Source of the DNA: Adineta steineri
Taxonomy: Eukaryota; Rotifera; Eurotatoria; Adinetida; Adinetidae
NCBI GenBank assembly: GCA_905250115.1
Contig: CAJNOI010000059.1
Span: 1 to 64,000, forward strand
Length of the DNA: 64,000 nucleotides
Direction: 5' to 3'
Shown: positions 12,548 to 25,100 of the stretch, in pieces
Position numbering within the stretch: position 1 is the first letter of the stretch
Layout of the letters: each line of letters begins with the position of its first letter
Position numbers and translations under genes: made by a program
Notes under the pieces: model-generated
Database searches by the model: none
Told to the model about the DNA's origin: nothing
What the model saw: only the letters and a program-made list of their open reading frames with translations

Positions 12548-13178
12548 GATTCTAACATCTGAAAAATAAATGAAATGAAAGACAAGAAGATGATACAAAG
12601 ATAGAAGCTAAGATTATCCAATAACTAGAGTGTCTCGACAAACATTTGCCGTTCTCAATAGCTTATATTATTCGTTTACGGTGTCATCAGAACATGTTCA
12701 ACACCTTTTTCGCTTAGATGATACGCGTGCACCATCACGATCACTTCTCTCTCTTTTCTCATCCATAAGCAAATAAAACTCATCAAGACAAAAGAAAAGC
12801 GAAAAGAGAAGTAGGAGGAGAAGAAAAAAAGAAAAATATACACTATCAACATCTATAAAATAGGCAATTTAGGACGTTCTTTCTCGTTCAATCGGATAAT
12901 CAATCTTCTCCCTCATTGAACTAGGTCATATACATTCATCTGTCTCCTACGAATATAGGGTTAATGACACAATAAAACTTGTGTAGAAAATCAACTATGT
13001 TGATTAACTCTATATATATATATATCACAAAATATTTATATAAGAAAAAAACAACCCGAAAGAATATGAGCGGCTCCGTTTCTTCTGTGTCACACACATC
13101 ATCACCGGAAATAAAAAGATTGATATAGGATAAATATATATGTATATACAAGCGCACACACGCATACAAAACATTAGT
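12548..13178. other. Intergenic spacer, likely myosin promoter region
   Basis: Holds the region upstream of the myosin ATG and the 3' flank of the phospholipase gene. An acceptor-like TTATTTTTCAG lies just upstream of the myosin ATG, so a 5' UTR exon is possible. There is a purine-rich run at 12790-12835 and (TA)n near 13010-13024. No coding region is supported. Confidence 0.45.
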
Positions 13179-14936
13179 CTATTTCTTATCAAATTGACCG
13201 GTGAGTACTTGAGCAATATAATTGATTGTTGTTGGATGTCTTAAAATAGCTAGATGTTCGACACCAGGTATTTCTAAACTATGTATATCTTGTTTTTGTT
13301 TACTTTCCCATTTTTTAAATCCAAGTAAACTTCTTATATTAACTGTTCCATCACCATTATCGGGTAAAACAACAGGTTGTAAATCAGGAAATGTACGATT
13401 ATCATATAAAAGTACACCGGGTGTTGGCATTTGACTACCATATAATTCATGTAATTCAACTTCAGGTGCTCGTGATTCATCAACTAAATCTTTATTATTT
13501 AACCAATACTGATAACCAGTTGGAAATTGTATATCATTAAATAATGCTTCATAATCATTTACTGTATAATTACGTTGTCCTGATACAACAACAACTTCAT
13601 CTTTGTCCCAAAAGTTTATATTGGGCATAACAAATGCAGTTGATGGAGCGGAACGTTGATAAGGTCGAACACGATAAGGAGAAACAACGTATACCTTAAT
13701 TAATAAAATACAATGAATTCAGTATATCGAATAAGAAATACTCATAGTAAAAGATCTTTTTTTTCTTGTTTAATAAGATAATGTATTATCTACCTCGTAT
13801 AGTTTTATATAATTGATCTTTAAATGTTGTCTTGTCTCGTACAAGGACATTACAAGCAACAAAAAGAAGTAGTTGTAAAGAACAGATTATAATTACGTAA
13901 GAATATATATTCGATTAACTAATTATCATGATGCGACTGTTGCTATCTGTTATATTTAGTTTAAAAAAGACTCAACATTTTCCAAGTTCTAAGGTCACCA
14001 GAACCTTCTCTCTCTCATACATACAAACGAAACTCAATTAAATTCGTCCTTCATGTTTTATTAATACTGAATAAACCAAATGGAAAACTTTTTTTCTTAA
14101 TTCTGTTCTTCTTGGTACAAATAACTTACATCAATATTATCTCCACTAATCATTAATCGAAGTGCTTTTATGGCACCACCCCATGGTGCAGCAATATTAA
14201 CCATTGAACGAATATATTTTGCTTTAAAAGCAGCCGTTTGTTTATGAAGCCAATACAAAGCAAATGGACCTAAATGAATATGTACTTAAAATTTTATTCA
14301 ATCAAAATTATAATAACGAACCTCCCATACTATGTGTTACAATTACAACTGGTGTTTGATTATTTAATTCATACGTATCTGTAACTAATTTAGTAAAATT
14401 ATCGAAAAATTCATCTTGTTCATCAATACCACGACGAAAATCATAACTAACAATAAGAAAAAAAATGAATTTTTTTGTTTACATCAATGACAATCTTACG
14501 GAGCTCCACGTAAATTTACACCTCGTGTATAACCAAGTGTAACAAGACTTTTGATAATTTGTGCAAAATATGCTGAATAAGAAAAACCAGATGCATCAAA
14601 ATATTCAACAGTCGATGTGTTTCCAAAACCTGGTATTTGTATATCTACACCTTCTAAATTTGATGTTTTTTTTGTTGTTTCATTATATAGTAATCGCATA
14701 TTATCAACCAAACAATCGATAACTTCAGGAGAAAGTAATCGAACATCAAGCCATAATTCAAACCAATCTGAATGACGAGAACAAAACCAATGGGGTGGAG
14801 GAAGTGTACGATTTAATCGTGCCCAAATTTGTGAACCACCATCACCCGGAATGAATATAGCTGGATAACGAATATCATCAGCAATAATATTATGAAGAGT
14901 ATAAATAAGAAAGAAGAAAAACAAACGCCCAAACAT
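13179..14936 (-). CDS. PLA2G15: Lysosomal/secreted phospholipase A2, LCAT family
   Basis: An alpha/beta hydrolase that transfers or hydrolyses phospholipid acyl chains in lysosomes or outside the cell. I start it at 14936 (MFGRLFFFFLIYTLHNIIA), which gives a hydrophobic signal peptide; an ATG 12 codons upstream is possible. Four exons read DDIRYPAIFIPGDGGSQIWA (the GDGGSQ oxyanion loop), YDFRRGIDEQDEFFDNF, the nucleophile elbow VIVTHSMGGPFALYWL with its Ser, VNIAAPWGG, then DNGDGTVNIRSL (catalytic Asp) and IPGVEHLAILRHPTT (catalytic His). The largest intron is about 14130-13696. The elbow is THSMGG, where vertebrate PLA2G15 has AHSMGN. All triad residues are present. LCAT itself is the other candidate, but the RSAPST and GDGTVN segments fit PLA2G15 better. 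Confidence 0.92.
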
Positions 14937-16064
14937 TTGATCAACAAAAAATATGTGCAAACACAAAAACAAAGAAACAAAAATTTAAAAAAATATTTAG
15001 AATACTAATGGATTAGCTTTTTTTTTCTCATGCGATTCGATGATTTCATCATTAAGGATAGATAAGAGTATGACACATCGGACAGTAGCTGATTTTAAAC
15101 CAATGAAATTTTAATTATTTTATTTTATTGATTTTATAATTTAAAAGTAAATAATTTCACTCTTGAAGATTAATAAAATAAATCTAAGACTCGCCATATA
15201 CTTTAAATAATTGTGAAATTTCCGATCGATTAGCGACATCTAGAATGATTATCTCAATTAATATTTTTTCTCACCTCGTTTTTTTATTAGTCTTGTAAAA
15301 CACTACTCTCAGTTTTACATTGCACAACAAGAAAAAAAATAGAATCCAAACATTCTCCTTACCTTATTGATTAAACTGTAGGAACGTTATAAGTTATTTT
15401 GGCATCGCAATATGTTGCAGTTATGCCCAGTATTGACGTGTGCTATATGATTTTTGTGAGTAGAAATAAACTTTATGGTTAACATATGTATGAGTATAGT
15501 ATATAAATAGCAGTTAATTGAATGTTTTTTTAATTGCTGAAAGTAACATGATTAATCATGCTTAAATGATTGTCAAGACCCTCTAAAATAGTGATGATAT
15601 ATATTTGTATAAATCAATATAGCCATCGAAAATAGATAAGGTTGATGTACCTCCGATTGATTATGTTAATCGAATACTTAATCGTTTTTATATAGATTAT
15701 ATAGCGATGAACGAACCATTTTAACACATTAAAATTCGACTCGATTTTGATTAATGATAAGATAAATCTAATGAAACAATTTTTTCCTAGCACGTGTTAT
15801 AATTTTGTGAAATTAAATTTATCATTTTCATTGATTATTGTCAAAGAATAGAAATATATCTTTCTTTATATACAACATATAGCGAGCTGCTCTAGTTGAA
15901 TAAATGATTCTATCACAAAACTTGAAAGACATTCTCAATTTCTTTATTTACAATTATTTTTAGTCAGACAACGAACAAATATTGGCTTCACGTATATAAA
16001 TATAAGACAAATTTCTCATTCTTGTACAAGTATCGTCGTCTAAATTATTCGAAATTGTGAACAA
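14937..16064. other. Divergent intergenic region, 1.1 kb
   Basis: Lies between the 5' ends of the phospholipase gene (minus) and the B-box-like gene (plus), so it should hold both promoters. The sequence is AT-rich with no open coding region of note, no inverted repeats that I can define, and no recognisable RNA gene. Confidence 0.5.
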
Positions 16065-17369
16065 ATGTCGCAACAATGTGCTGAATCAAAATGTGAACGA
16101 AGATTTCGTGCTTCATGTGATTGTTGTAACAAAAATCTTTGTTTACAACATTTAAATGAACATAATGCGTTAGTCATTTCTCAATTAACTCCTTTAACCG
16201 ATAAAATCAATATGCTTTGTCATCAGCTCCAATCGTTCAATATACATGAAGTAACTGGCATTGGTCGTGGAAAACTTGAACAGTGGCGAAAAGATTGTCA
16301 TGAGAAAATCGATCAAATTTTTGAGAAAAAATGTCAAGAACTCGATTATCTATTTACCGAAGAAATGAATCAACAAAATAAGAAAATTCTTCAGATAAAA
16401 TCAAAAATAGATAAACTCATTCGTGAACAAGAAGCAACGAAACAAGATATCGATTTATTGACATCAGAAATTCATCAACTTGATGAAGAAATAACCAAAC
16501 TTAACATAACAAATTTTCAAATTAATACTTATCCATTAGTAATAGAAGATAGTTTTATTCAAATCAATAAAATTGATGAATATAAGATTGATCTATCAAA
16601 TGTTGCACATGTTCACAGAACACTTAAAATTCGTGATGGAAGTTATACAACACTAGCCGACAATAATCAGTTTCTATTAGTACATCAAAAGCCAAATCTA
16701 TGCTTGATTGATCGAGAAATGAATGTAGTAAAACAAGTTTTATGGTCGTTTAAATCCATTTTGGATATGTGTTGGTCATCGACATTAGATCAATTTATTA
16801 TTATTGAGGAGGAGAATGTTTTCATTCTCGACGATAAAACAATGTCCATTCAGAAAATGAAAAATATTCAGAACCGATCGTGTTTATCATGTGCATGTTC
16901 AAATACATCGTTATTTCTGTCAACAAATTCATGGGGATCATCTATTTTACAATTAAGATTATCACCTTCGATTACTATGGTCAAAGAATGGACATCTCCT
17001 ATTACATGTGCAAAAGATGAACGTATTGACAATATGACTTACAGAAACGAGACACTCGCTATAATCATTAAGAATAACGTAGACAAATCGGTGCGGATAG
17101 AACTTCGATCATGTGAAACATTGAATCGTATTTGGTCACTACCGCTCAATATTATATCCAATGGACCTATTTTGTTTCGTTGTTGCTCACTCAACTATAT
17201 GGAATGGTTGGTCACAGATCACGAGAATAAAAATCTATTACATATTACACGAGATGGTAACTTAAAGACATTCGTGATGTATGATAGAATACCTTATTGT
17301 GCTCAATTACTTCACTCAAACTTGCTGATTATATTTACCGAAAAAGGAATCAATTCTCATCAAGTTTAA
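16065..17369 (+). CDS. Intronless B-box-like zinc finger, coiled-coil, propeller-like protein
   Basis: A 434-residue single-exon protein, unlike its multi-exon neighbours. Residues 5-33 contain a Cys/His cluster (C5, C10, C18, C20, C21, C26, H29, H33) with the spacing of a B-box zinc finger. Residues about 80-145 are a Glu/Lys/Gln-rich coiled coil (MNQQNKKILQIKSKIDKLIR). The C-terminal 270 residues are a string of short hydrophobic strands with repeated patterns such as FLLVHQKPNLCLIDREMNVV and LLHITRDGNLKTFVM, suggesting a beta-propeller like the NHL or WD-like tails of TRIM proteins. There is no RING. Such genes are plausibly a lineage-specific expansion; ligand and role are unknown. The upstream ATG context and full-length frame make it a likely real gene. 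Confidence 0.75.
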   Translation: MSQQCAESKCERRFRASCDCCNKNLCLQHLNEHNALVISQLTPLTDKINMLCHQLQSFNIHEVTGIGRGKLEQWRKDCHEKIDQIFEKKCQELDYLFTEEMNQQNKKILQIKSKIDKLIREQEATKQDIDLLTSEIHQLDEEITKLNITNFQINTYPLVIEDSFIQINKIDEYKIDLSNVAHVHRTLKIRDGSYTTLADNNQFLLVHQKPNLCLIDREMNVVKQVLWSFKSILDMCWSSTLDQFIIIEEENVFILDDKTMSIQKMKNIQNRSCLSCACSNTSLFLSTNSWGSSILQLRLSPSITMVKEWTSPITCAKDERIDNMTYRNETLAIIIKNNVDKSVRIELRSCETLNRIWSLPLNIISNGPILFRCCSLNYMEWLVTDHENKNLLHITRDGNLKTFVMYDRIPYCAQLLHSNLLIIFTEKGINSHQV

Positions 17370-18228
17370 TATCAAATATTAACCTTATTCTTTATATACT
17401 TTTTTCGTAGATAAACAATCATTAACGAACGTAATATTTATTATTTTAGAAAAACGAAGAGCAGTTAAAAACGAAGGGAAAGAGATTATATTTTAATCTA
17501 TCTATAGTTTAATAATTTTCAAAATAAAAAAAAGTTATACACAGTGTTTTTCGTATAAAGTTTGACATGTAACTATAAAGAATATTGACAATCGATTTGA
17601 AATTTCTTGGGAAATTTCGACTTCTTTTATAGTAAACTGTGCCAAGTTATTCCCTTTCCATATTTATCTGTTTCGTGCATAGTATTAATTGCAGACTCTT
17701 TCGAAATTTTATTCAAAAAAGATTTGGCAGGCATAAACATAAAACTCCTCGCTTACTACCTGTTAATCAGTGTTTAGACTAATTAATAATGTAAAATAAA
17801 TGGTAAGATTAGGGAAAAGTATATCTTGATTTAATTCTTTTTCACATTCAGTATAACAGATCATCTTTAAATGACGATAGTCTTATCTTTGTAAGATAGC
17901 GCCATCTATATCCTGTTTGTTACGATACTGATTAATGTTTTAATAGAAATTTTCTATCTATTTTTATATACCTCTAAATCTAATTAAATCCATATATATT
18001 TCAGTTTTAATTACAAATGATAATACAATATGTTAACATTGTGGTTGGTCATCAACAACATTTGATCTTGTTTATTAGTCAGTCCAAAATTCACAAATAA
18101 ACATTTATAATATTTATAGATAATTTTTCGATTTTAATTTTAAATGATTGATAACAAAAACAATTTTTTCTAGATCTTGTTCTCAACTACCATACAACTG
18201 TTTTCCAACGAACAAGAAAACTAGCATC
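17370..18228. other. Intergenic region before RPL17
   Basis: AT-rich. Pyrimidine-rich TTTTTTCTAG lies near 18165-18173, which could be an acceptor for a 5' UTR intron or a trans-splice site, about 55 bases before the RPL17 ATG. Nothing else is recognised. Confidence 0.4.
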
Positions 18229-18875
18229 ATGGTCCGCTATTCACGTAGGTTAATTTTAAATTTTTTCTTGAGAAATTAAAAAAGAAAACATTTATTTAGG
18301 CACTGTTGAAAATCCAGCAAAATCTTGCAAAACTCGTGGAGCTTACTTACGTGTTCATTTTAAAAACACACGTGAAACAGCTAACACACTTAGACGCATG
18401 ACTTTACGACGTGCAACACGTTATTTAAAAAATGTTATCAATAAAAAGGAAATCGTTCCATTTAAACGATATAATGGTGGTGTTAGTCGTAAAGCACAAG
18501 CTAAACATTTTAAAGTTTCACAAGGTCGTTGGCCAAAGAAATCTGCTGAAATTCTTTTAGGATTATTAAAGAATGCAGAATCAAATGCTGATGTTAAAGG
18601 TCTTGATGTTGATCATCTTGTTATTGATCATATTCAAGTAAATCGTGCNNNNNNNNNNTCAAGTAAATCGTGCACCAAAAATTCGTCGTCGTACATATCG
18701 TGCACATGGTCGTATTAATCCATATCAAGCATCACCATGTCATATTGAATTAATCTTAAGTGAAAAAGAAACTCTTTTGACACGTACTGGTGGTGCAGTT
18801 GAAGATGAACCAGCAGCCAAAAAGAAAGAATCAAAGAAGAAACTTAAACGACAAAAAATGTTAAACCGAGAATAA
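18229..18875 (+). CDS. RPL17: 60S ribosomal protein L17 (uL22)
   Basis: A large-subunit ribosomal protein near the peptide exit tunnel. Exon 1 is only MVRYS plus one base (ATG at 18229), then a short intron ending TTTATTTAG. Exon 2 reads [20 protein letters not shown], continues through [36 protein letters not shown] and [20 protein letters not shown], and ends with a basic [12 protein letters not shown] tail. The match to animal RPL17 is near full length. Ten Ns at 18649-18658 fall inside exon 2, flanked by identical 15-base copies (18634-18648 and 18659-18673). Removing the Ns and one copy restores an uninterrupted frame, so the annotated break is an assembly artefact and not a pseudogene. 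Confidence 0.97.
18649..18658. other. Spurious 10-N assembly gap
   Basis: Ten Ns inside RPL17 exon 2. The 15 bases on the left (ending at 18648) and the 15 bases on the right (starting at 18659) are the same, tcaagtaaatcgtgc, and both encode the end of HIQVNR. The two contigs overlap and were not merged. Confidence 0.9.
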
Positions 18876-19140
18876 ATCTTTATTATTAAGATTTGCTCAA
18901 CATCAATACACCATATTCAACAACAACAACAAAAATACGAGAAGAATCCGTTGTTACCTTTGTTTTTGTTTTTAGAAACACTATGTTAAAGTTTCTTTTA
19001 ATAAAATATAAACATCCAACGATGGATAGAAAAAATAAATATATATATATATAAATATTTTGTTATTTCTTTTTTCTCTCTCTCTTTGATAAGAAGACTA
19101 AACATTTTTCGTATACAATCAGTTGTAGATTTGAACTGTA
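18876..19140. other. RPL17 3' flank and CLEC16A promoter region
   Basis: About 265 bases between RPL17 and CLEC16A, both on the plus strand. AATAAA-like hexamers occur soon after the RPL17 stop (AATAAA within GAGAATAAATC and AATAAAATATAAA near 19000). A (TA)n run is at 19038-19053 and a CT-rich tract at 19070-19085. Confidence 0.45.
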
Positions 19141-22100
19141 ATGTCTGTATTTACTCGAGCGAAAAATGGTTTATTTGGACAAATTAAACCAAAAAATCCA
19201 CATTCGCTTGAAAATCTTAAGTAAGTTTATTTGACATAAAATCAATATAAATGATTATTGTCATATTTTATTAAGATATTTATATGGTGTTCTAAGTCGA
19301 AATCCGACTATATCAGATGCTAATCGAGATTTATTAATTGAAACACTTCGATTTATATCTGAAATTCTCCTTTGGGGTGATCAAAATGATACTTCAGTAT
19401 TTGAGTAAGTTATTTATATTCATTAAATATAAATCTTTGCTTTCCCAGTACCTATATTGACATTAGGACTTATAACAGAGATACACAAAATCATATTTTT
19501 CACTACTTCTCTTATGTATATTAAAGATCTGCCCTTCTCTCTGTTACCAAATTATTTATTAGATTAATGAAGATTGAAATGCTTTTACTCTTTCACCCAA
19601 GGCTTCTATTTTTGTTATAATGAACTTTCATAGAAACACAGTGAATAAAAGACAAACTTTATTGAATGAAATATCTTCTAACTTGCTTATCATCATCGCG
19701 TGCACTGGTTCTATGAAGAAAAAACAAATTGAATAAAATCTAATGAACAATAGAATAATGTAATTTGCTTTACAGAATATTTTCTAACTGTACTAAACTA
19801 ATTCCCATCATTATTTATTCTCTCTATTGGATATTTTGTCAATATCAACTTTGTTCATTATATTGTATTTAACTGTCTAATTATTTTTAGTGTTTTTCTC
19901 GAACGAGGAATGTTAACATTTTTCTTAAATTATATGCGTCAAAAAAATGGACATTATATTTGTGGTCAAGTGTTACAAACGCTTAATATCCTTTTTGAAA
20001 ATATTCGTCGTGAAACATCTTTATGTAAGTTTAATTAATTTTCAAAACTAATGAATATTTATTTATTTATTTATTTTAGATTATCTTCTATCGAATAATC
20101 ATGTTAATAATATAATTGTACATAAATTTGATTTTGCTGATGAAGAAATAATGGCATATTATATATCATTTCTTAAAACACTTTCACTTAAATTAAATAC
20201 ACATCTAATTAATTTCTTTTATAATAAAGTATGATATTAATATTAGATTTTCTATTTTATATGTTTTGCCTTTTTTGCATTTAGACTACTAATGAATTTC
20301 CATTATATGTTGAAGCAATAAAATTTTTTAATAATACAGAGTCAATGATTCGTATTGCTGTACGAACATTAACACTTAATGTTTATAAAGGTAGAGATAT
20401 ATTTTTCGAACAGAAGAAAAACATATATTCAATGATTTTTCGTTTTATTTAGTGCCGGATCCAGATATGCATCGTTTTATATTGGATCGTACAGCTACAG
20501 AATATTTTTCAAATCTTGTATGGTTTATGCGAAATCATATATTAGATTTTGATACAATGATAAGAAATAATCAAGAGTAAAATTAAAAAAAACGTTAATT
20601 TATATTTAGGTTTATTTTATTTAGTATTAATACTCGTGGTAATGTAACAAGTAAACTAGAAGAATATCTTGATGATATACATTATTTACAAGATATATTT
20701 TTACTCAATGTCGATAGTCTTAATAATGTTCTTAAAGAACAATTAATGAACAGACTTCTTATACCGGTTTATGTATTTTCATTAATTAAACGTGATAAAT
20801 TTACTCGAGTAAAAGTAAGTTAAAATTATTCAAAAAAATAAATATTAGTTTTTTTGCATTGATAATGATAAATAAAAAGTGTTTCATATTTGATTGATCT
20901 TTCAATGTGTATAATCATACAGACTGTTAATTCAATATTTGAATAGAAATAAAACATCTGTCATACATATAGTAAACATATGTTCTTTCAAGAATGATGG
21001 AAGATTATTTATTTATCCTACGATACTTTTATATTTTATTAAGGATCCTCGAACGATGCTTGATCAATCACCGGCTTTATTTCTACTTGCCGAAGTAAGA
21101 GTTTAGCTGACTCATAACATATATATAATATTTATGTTTAGATTTTTCTTGTCGTTCGGTATCGACCTGTTATAGAAGAATTAGCAGATATAATTCTATC
21201 AGCAGATATTGAAACTGTTGAAGCTGTTCAACGTCGTTATGGCGAACAAGTATAATTTATTTATTTGATTATTTCAATTAATAATTTATTAATTCTAGAC
21301 GACCTATAGTTCACCACCAGCATCTCTTGAAGTTTGTTTGGCGAAAGTTGAATCAGTTCAGAGTAAAATTAGCTCTGGTAAAAATTTTCATTATTCAATT
21401 GTTTTTAATATTGTTAATTTCTTTTTTTTTAAGAAATTTCATTAAATGCTCTTGATATTAATGATAATACATCTCGACAACATCGTGAAAATGATCAGAC
21501 TCGAACACGTTCTGCATCATCATCTCCTCGACCTTCTACAGATAATCAACGAACAAATGAAACAACTGTTAAACCTACAAGTTTATATGTTTCAAATTGG
21601 ACTGATGATGAAAAACATAAACGTACTAATGATCGTACGAAATTTAATGAAACTCAATTAGCTGATAGGTAATTTTATCAACAAAAAAAAAGAAACTCTT
21701 ATTTTTATATAATTTATTTATTGTTTAGGCCGTATTTTGAAGCATTAGTCAAAGCACTTAATTGTGCAGAAAGTGATCAACAATGTTTTTATGCATTAAG
21801 TGTACTTCTAACCATGACAATGAATACATGTACAAGATTTAGTTTTGCTTAATTATTTTTATTTATTCATCTTTTTATTTCAGCTGTTGAGAGTGTTATT
21901 TTGGAATCCGTTTGTTTAACAGTAAAATGTCCAGTATGTTATTTTCATTGAATATCTATGAAGATTAAATCGTATATTTTAGGATAAAAGTTTCTATAAT
22001 ACAATATTAGTTGATCAACTTTGTGATATTCTTTTCTCAGCAACTAAACAAGGTAAATAAAATATTTTACTTTGATATATGTATATTGTTTGTTTTCTTT

Positions 22101-25100
22101 AGATTCGAATATTCGTCTTGTTACGCTAAGTTTAGCAATAAGTTTATTAAAAAAACTTGTTTACAATGAAGAAGAAAAAGTTTCGTATATATCAGATCAT
22201 CATTTAGCACGTATCGAACAAGCCCATGAACAATCAACCGAAGATTTAAGACGACATTATCGAGTATGATTTGATTTTTCATATTTTACGTAGATTATTC
22301 TATTTGTATTTAGACACAAGAAATGTTTCTCGATATGTTTGAAGATGAATATCGTCAGATGCAATTAAATCCAATACGATTAGAATATTTATTAAAAGAT
22401 GCATGTATGTTATATCCACCAACAACAACACCATTAAGTGGAGTTGAATTTATAAAGCGTTTACCATCGGGTGATATTGAACGAGCAAGAAGAGTAAAAA
22501 TAAACGAATAATATCAGATGTTTTGAAAAATTGAATTTGATTTCTTTCTTTCTAGTCAATTCGAGTATTTTTTCATATTCGAGCTTTGTCGTTTGAATTA
22601 CGATCGATTACAGACAATGAATTACCATTAACAAAACCTGAAAATTTAGTTAAACAAAATGATGTCCTTGATTTGAGTAAGTTCAAAAAATAGAGTATCA
22701 AATATACTATTTTATTTTCTATTTTTAAGATAATAGTGATTTAATTGCATGTACTGTTCATTTGAAAGAAAAGTAAGTGAAATAAATTTACTAACAGTTA
22801 TACGAGACAAAAAGTTTGAATATGAATATAAGCCAATCTTCCCTCTATTGACATTTACTAGGCATGTAGCGAACCCTAAGATATTGTTTAAAAGATTACA
22901 CTTTTTCGGTATTAAAAACCCCCGAACCCATAATGTAAACTTGATCAGTTTCACTTGCTTTATCTAAAACTAATGTTGAATCCTATAAAATCTGAAAAAA
23001 TGTGCGAAGGTTCAGTCAAATTAGTTTTAGATAAAGCAAGTGAAACTGATCGAGTTTACATTATGGGTTCGGAGGTTTTTAATGCCGAAAAAGTGTAATC
23101 TTTTAGACAATGACTTAGGGTTCGCTACATGCCTAACATTTACTCATTCTTGGTATAAAAACATTGAGAATAAATCTTAATTTATATTCATATAAAAAAT
23201 TATATTCAAATTTTTTTGTCTTTTATAATAATTAGAAATAATCTCATTGATATTAATCTTATATTTTATTTTTATAGAAAAGATCGTCGTTTTCTTGTAA
23301 CTGATCCAATGCAATTTATACTTATTGAACCTGATGTTAAAAGACTTGGCTGGGGTATTGTGAAGTTCTGTGATTTAATGCAAGTTAGTATTTCAAAAAA
23401 TTATATCTTTCACTAATAAAAAGAAGCTTATTTCTTAAATATTTAAAATACAATCCTCGATCACATTTCTTGTTAAAGTACAAGAGCTATCCTAATCATA
23501 AAACTATATTAATTTTCCAATGCTATTTAAAAATGTATATAAATCTTTTTATTATTTTCAAAGGATGTTGAAGTAGCAAATGATAAAGAAGATACACGTT
23601 CTCTACATATAACAATTCATAAACCAGTTAGTAATGCTTATGTCAAATCCAATCCACCTATTCTCAATGCAAAATTTACATTTGATGATCATATTCGTTG
23701 TATGACAGCTAAACAAAATCTAAGCAAAGGTCGTCTAAGGTACTTTATTAATTTAAAATTTTTAAAATACAATATAATATATATATACTTTTTAGAGCTC
23801 GTCAAATAAAACTATCAAAAATAACTTCAATATTAGACATTCCAACGACGACAACGACGACATCAACAACAACAACAGCACCAACTAATCAATTCAATTA
23901 TTTAACATCTGCAACAACAACCTATTCACAACATCAACTTGGTAAGGATTTTAATTTAATTATAGTTCGAAATTCTCCCGTTGAACAATCATTATTCATT
24001 TCTTTTGTTGATAATATTCGTTTAATTTTTGCATAACGTAATTGACTTGGTTCAATGAATGATGGATGAATAGAATAAATTTGTTTATTAAGTAAAGTTG
24101 ATGATTTTGATTTTGTTAAATTTAATGTTGAACGAGCACGACGATTATATTGACATAGACATTTATGATTTTTACAAGTAAATTTAACATTAAATAATGT
24201 TCGATGATGAGGAGAATTTTTATCAAAAGGTATTAATGAATAAGATTTTGTATAATGATAATGATCAATTGTTTTATGTTGATGAATAAAATATATAAGA
24301 AATATAAATATAATTAATGCAATAGTAACGAGTATTAACCAAACAATTAATATATGTTTATCAGATGTTCGAAAATATTTTGGTAAAATATTTTTACTTG
24401 TATTCAAAAGCCAAAGAAAAAATGGAGAAAGTTTATTTGCTAATGGTCTAGTCACACTTGTTGTTGTTGTCTTTATTGTTGTAAACATAAATGAAGAATT
24501 TACTATAATCGATTTTGTTACATTTATTATTGGAAGTGTAATTATTGTATCAATAGATTCTGGATGTGTTGCACTAAAATTGAAACAGATGAGATATTCA
24601 TTGGATTTATTACTTAAAGTCGATAGACTATTGTATGAAATTGAACGACGTTGTTCAATATGCCAAATAGATATTAATGTAATATTTTTATTTATTTTAT
24701 TTTTCCAACCATCAATAATCGATGATATAATACAAGTTAAATTTTGTTTTTGATTTCGATTTGTTGTAATTAATATATTCGCTTTTGTTCGAAGAAAACA
24801 TTGTCGTGCAACATCACTTGCATTTTGATTTTGAAATTCTTTTGGTGTATAACATATTGGTATTGGTTGACTTATTGAAAGTGTCAGAACATTTGTACAT
24901 GAACAATACCATGAATTTTTATTTAAATTAATAAAATAAAGTGATTGTCGTGGAAAAATATTTGGTAAAATTTGTTTTAAATAATTATTATTCAAATAAA
25001 GTTCTTTTAAATAAATTAAATTAATAAATGTTTTTTTCTTAATCAGTATCAGATGATTATAACTTAAATCAAGTTTTATCAACGAAGGAAAATAATATGA

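Noticed and set aside
22749-22967. ORFs on both strands across the foldback element
   Set aside because: They are produced by the inverted repeat and the edge of a CLEC16A exon, and are not separate genes.
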